A DNA stretch of 7,620 nucleotides from Fusobacteriaceae bacterium. GTDB taxonomy: Bacteria > Fusobacteriota > Fusobacteriia > Fusobacteriales > Fusobacteriaceae. The notes under the pieces were generated by a model. The model did not search any database and was not told where the DNA came from. It saw only the letters and a program-made list of their open reading frames with translations. The DNA lies in NCBI GenBank assembly GCA_900764925.1, contig CAAFPW010000032.1, forward strand, positions 1 through 7,620, given 5' to 3'. The position numbers and the translations under genes were made by a program. Position 1 is the first letter of the stretch. Every line of letters begins with the position of its first letter. Shown piece after piece: positions 5,794 through 7,620 of this stretch.

Positions 5794-6937
5794 TATATTT
5801 TGTGAAATCATAGATAATTATGGAGATATTGGAGTAGTTTATCGTTTGGCAAAGGAGATGGATAAAATTTTTCCTGACTCTAAGGTGAGAGTATTTTTAA
5901 ATAGACTTGAAGAGTTTAAAAGTATAAATTCCAATGTTGTAGATTCACCAATTCAAACAATAGAAAATATTGAATATATAACCTTTGACTACTTAAAAGA
6001 AAATATAGAAAAATTTTCTACTTCTCAAGTTATTATAGAAGCTTTTGGTTGCAAGATACCTGAAGAGTATATGGATATAGCTTATGAAAATTCAGATTTA
6101 CTTATCAATTTAGAATATCTTTCTGCTGAGGATTGGATAGAGGATTTTCACTTGCAAAGCTCTCCATTAGGTAGAGGAAAATTAAAAAAAGTTTTCTTTA
6201 TGCCTGGTTTCACAGAGAGGTCTGGTGGAGTTATAGCTGATTCAAACTACCTTGATAGGATAAAAAAAGTTTTTGAAAACAAAGATTACTATACAAAAAA
6301 ATATCTTTCTGAAATTGAAGATAGAGATAGTAAGATAGTTGGTACACTTTTTTCCTATGAAAAAAACTTTACAACCCTTTTTGAAGATTTGAAAAAATTA
6401 GATAGAGATGTAGTTATTTTAGCTATGGGAGAAAAGACTCAAGAGAGTTTAAAAAAAATTTTTAAAAAAAATTCAAGAGAAGACTTTAGAAATTTTATAA
6501 AATATGGTAAAATAGAAGTGAGATTTTTAGATTTTCTCAATCAAGAGGAGTATGAAGAATTAATCAATGTAGTAGATTTCAATTTTGTAAGAGGAGAGGA
6601 TTCTTTTATTAGAGCTATTCTTACAGGGAAACCATTCATGTGGCATATCTACTGCCAAGAGGACTACGCTCATATGGATAAGATTGAGGGATTTTTAGAT
6701 AAATATAAAAAAGTTATTAAAGATTTTGTTGATGATGAGTTTTTAATCAACATAGATAAGTTTTTTAAAGATTATAATTTTAGGAAGGAAAACAGTTTGG
6801 AGCTTGGAAAGGAAAGTTATCTTTACTTTTTTGAGAACCTCGCTAAGATAGAGAGAGCTAATACTATCTTTAGGGATTTTCTTATACAAAAATGTAATCT
6901 TATAAATAAATTAAAAGATTTTATAGAAAAATATTGA
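5774..6937 (+). CDS. earP: EarP, EF-P arginine-32 rhamnosyltransferase
   Basis: EarP is an inverting GT-B glycosyltransferase that moves rhamnose from dTDP-beta-L-rhamnose to Arg32 of EF-P in the cytosol. The 387-residue product shows the family wording throughout: LDIFCEIIDNYGDIGVVYRLA at the N-terminus in two pieces, with Asp14 and Asp18 matching the catalytic Asp13/Asp17 of Pseudomonas putida EarP; EAFGC at 89-93; NLEYLSAEDW at 112-121; MPGFTERSGG at 143-152; and the nucleotide-sugar region DFNFVRGEDSF around 268-278 with Glu275 matching Glu273, followed by WHIYCQED. These equivalences are from memory of published work. The start 5774 is preferred over 5762. The gene overlaps the oxidoreductase and is 12 bases from efp, whose product is its substrate. 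Two A8 runs at 6451-6458 and 6464-6471 are potential slippage sites. dTDP-rhamnose synthesis genes must lie elsewhere. Confidence 0.95.
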   Translation: MELKTLDIFCEIIDNYGDIGVVYRLAKEMDKIFPDSKVRVFLNRLEEFKSINSNVVDSPIQTIENIEYITFDYLKENIEKFSTSQVIIEAFGCKIPEEYMDIAYENSDLLINLEYLSAEDWIEDFHLQSSPLGRGKLKKVFFMPGFTERSGGVIADSNYLDRIKKVFENKDYYTKKYLSEIEDRDSKIVGTLFSYEKNFTTLFEDLKKLDRDVVILAMGEKTQESLKKIFKKNSREDFRNFIKYGKIEVRFLDFLNQEEYEELINVVDFNFVRGEDSFIRAILTGKPFMWHIYCQEDYAHMDKIEGFLDKYKKVIKDFVDDEFLINIDKFFKDYNFRKENSLELGKESYLYFFENLAKIERANTIFRDFLIQKCNLINKLKDFIEKY

Positions 6938-6949
6938 GGAGGTTTACAA

Positions 6950-7513
6950 ATGAAAATAGCTCAAGAATTAAGAGCAGGAAGCACAATCAAGATCGGAAAC
7001 GATCCATTTGTAATTTTAAAAGCTGAGTACAACAAGTCAGGAAGAAACGCTGCTGTTGTAAAATTCAAAATGAAAAACTTAATATCAGGAAACATCTCTG
7101 ACGCTGTTTATAAAGCAGATGACAAAATGGATGATATCAGACTTGATAAAGTTAAAGCAATTTACTCTTACCACGATGGAGAGTTCTATGTATTCTCTAA
7201 CCCAGAAACTTGGGATCAAATCGAACTTAAAGAGGAAGATTTAGGAGATGCTTTATACTACTTAGAAGAAGAAATGGAATTAGAAGTAGTTTACTATGAG
7301 TCAACTCCAGTTGCAGTTGAATTACCTACTTTCGTAGAGAGAGAAATCGTTTATACTGAGCCAGGACTAAGAGGAGATACTACTGGTAAAGTATTAAAAC
7401 CAGCTAAAATCAACACTGGATATGAAATTCAAGTTCCTCTATTCGTAGAGCAAGGAGAATGGATCAAAATAGATACTAGAACTAACGAGTATGTAGAAAG
7501 AATTAAAAAATAG
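6950..7513 (+). CDS. efp: Translation elongation factor P, arginine-32 type
   Basis: EF-P binds between the ribosomal P and E sites and rescues ribosomes stalled at consecutive prolines. The 187 residues are full length: an N-terminal KOW-like domain (about 1-63), a central OB domain (about 66-125) and a C-terminal OB domain (about 130-185) carrying the family signature KPAKINTGYEIQVPLFVEQG at 150-169. The acceptor loop reads NKSGRNAA at 28-35, so the tip residue is Arg32, the residue that EarP rhamnosylates, not the Lys used by EpmA or the Bacillus pathway. The YNKSGRN loop resembles Pseudomonas and Shewanella EF-P. AGGAGG at 6937-6942, seven bases before the ATG, overlaps the earP stop. Codons here more often end in C (aac, atc, gac) than in the neighbours, which suggests high expression. 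Confidence 0.97.
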   Translation: MKIAQELRAGSTIKIGNDPFVILKAEYNKSGRNAAVVKFKMKNLISGNISDAVYKADDKMDDIRLDKVKAIYSYHDGEFYVFSNPETWDQIELKEEDLGDALYYLEEEMELEVVYYESTPVAVELPTFVEREIVYTEPGLRGDTTGKVLKPAKINTGYEIQVPLFVEQGEWIKIDTRTNEYVERIKK

Positions 7514-7540
7514 TTTTTAGTAAAAATGGGAGTATTTAGA

Positions 7541-7592
7541 TTATCATCGAGAGTATGAGATTTTTTCTGTAAATTTATACTTTCTATGATAA
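7541..7592 (+). terminator. Possible imperfect hairpin after efp
   Basis: Positions 7541-7556 can pair with 7577-7592 (TTATCATCGAGAGTAT against ATACTTTCTATGATAA) with one C-U mismatch and one G-U wobble, around a 20-base loop that itself contains a T6 run. The stem is followed by A-rich sequence and then TTTT, not a direct U-tract, so it is a poor classical terminator. It may be a 3'-end stabilising structure, or belong to the leader of a gene beyond the window. The rest of 7514-7620 is AT-rich and I see nothing else in it. Confidence 0.35.
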
Positions 7593-7620
7593 AAAAATTT
7601 TAAATTAAATATTATATTAA

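Noticed and set aside
5575..5811. Minus-strand open frame of 78 codons
   Set aside because: It is antisense to the conserved end of the oxidoreductase and the start of earP, with no family resemblance.

Overview
This is an AT-rich stretch of chromosome, most likely from a member of the Fusobacteriia (Fusobacterium or a close relative). That assignment is an inference. It rests on the very low GC content, the A/T-ending codons, the strong AGGAGG ribosome-binding sites, and an EarP/arginine-type EF-P pair next to a YkpA/YbiT-type ABC-F protein that looks Gram-positive-like. No rRNA, tRNA, CRISPR array or intact mobile element was found. Eight protein-coding genes fill almost the whole window, and no gene-free stretch exceeds about 150 bases.

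Left part (75-2478, minus strand): a three-gene ABC importer operon transcribed permease -> ATPase -> lipoprotein substrate-binding protein. The proteins belong to the SsuABC/TauABC (sulfonate/taurine/nitrate, NMT1-like) group; the ligand cannot be read from the sequence. The operon starts from an extended -10 promoter with a leader too short for a riboswitch. Back-to-back with it is a promoter for a small cytosolic protein (2601-3017, plus strand) that resembles the uncharacterised DUF6173 family.

Middle (3021-4758): a 16-bp hairpin separates the small gene from a convergent minus-strand gene for an ABC-F ATPase of the YkpA/YbiT type. Its ATP site I (Walker A1/B1 plus signature 2) is textbook. 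All three elements of site II (Walker A2, Walker B2 with its catalytic Glu, and signature 1) are altered. This is the most unusual protein-level signal in the window.

Right part (4772-7513, plus strand): a strong promoter drives a three-gene operon of a shortened old-yellow-enzyme-family flavin oxidoreductase, EarP (dTDP-rhamnose:EF-P arginine rhamnosyltransferase) and EF-P. The oxidoreductase and earP overlap, and the efp ribosome-binding site overlaps the earP stop. EF-P has Arg at position 32 in an NKSGRN loop, and EarP keeps both catalytic Asp residues and the RGEDS motif, so the sequence predicts a complete rhamnosylation pair outside the Proteobacteria. Rhamnosylated EF-P relieves ribosome stalling at polyproline; the permease in this window carries a PPP motif. 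The role of the oxidoreductase in this operon is unknown.

I did not see a wholly new system. The items most worth follow-up are the one-sided degeneration of the ABC-F protein, the oxidoreductase-earP-efp operon, and two A8 tracts inside earP that could cause slippage.
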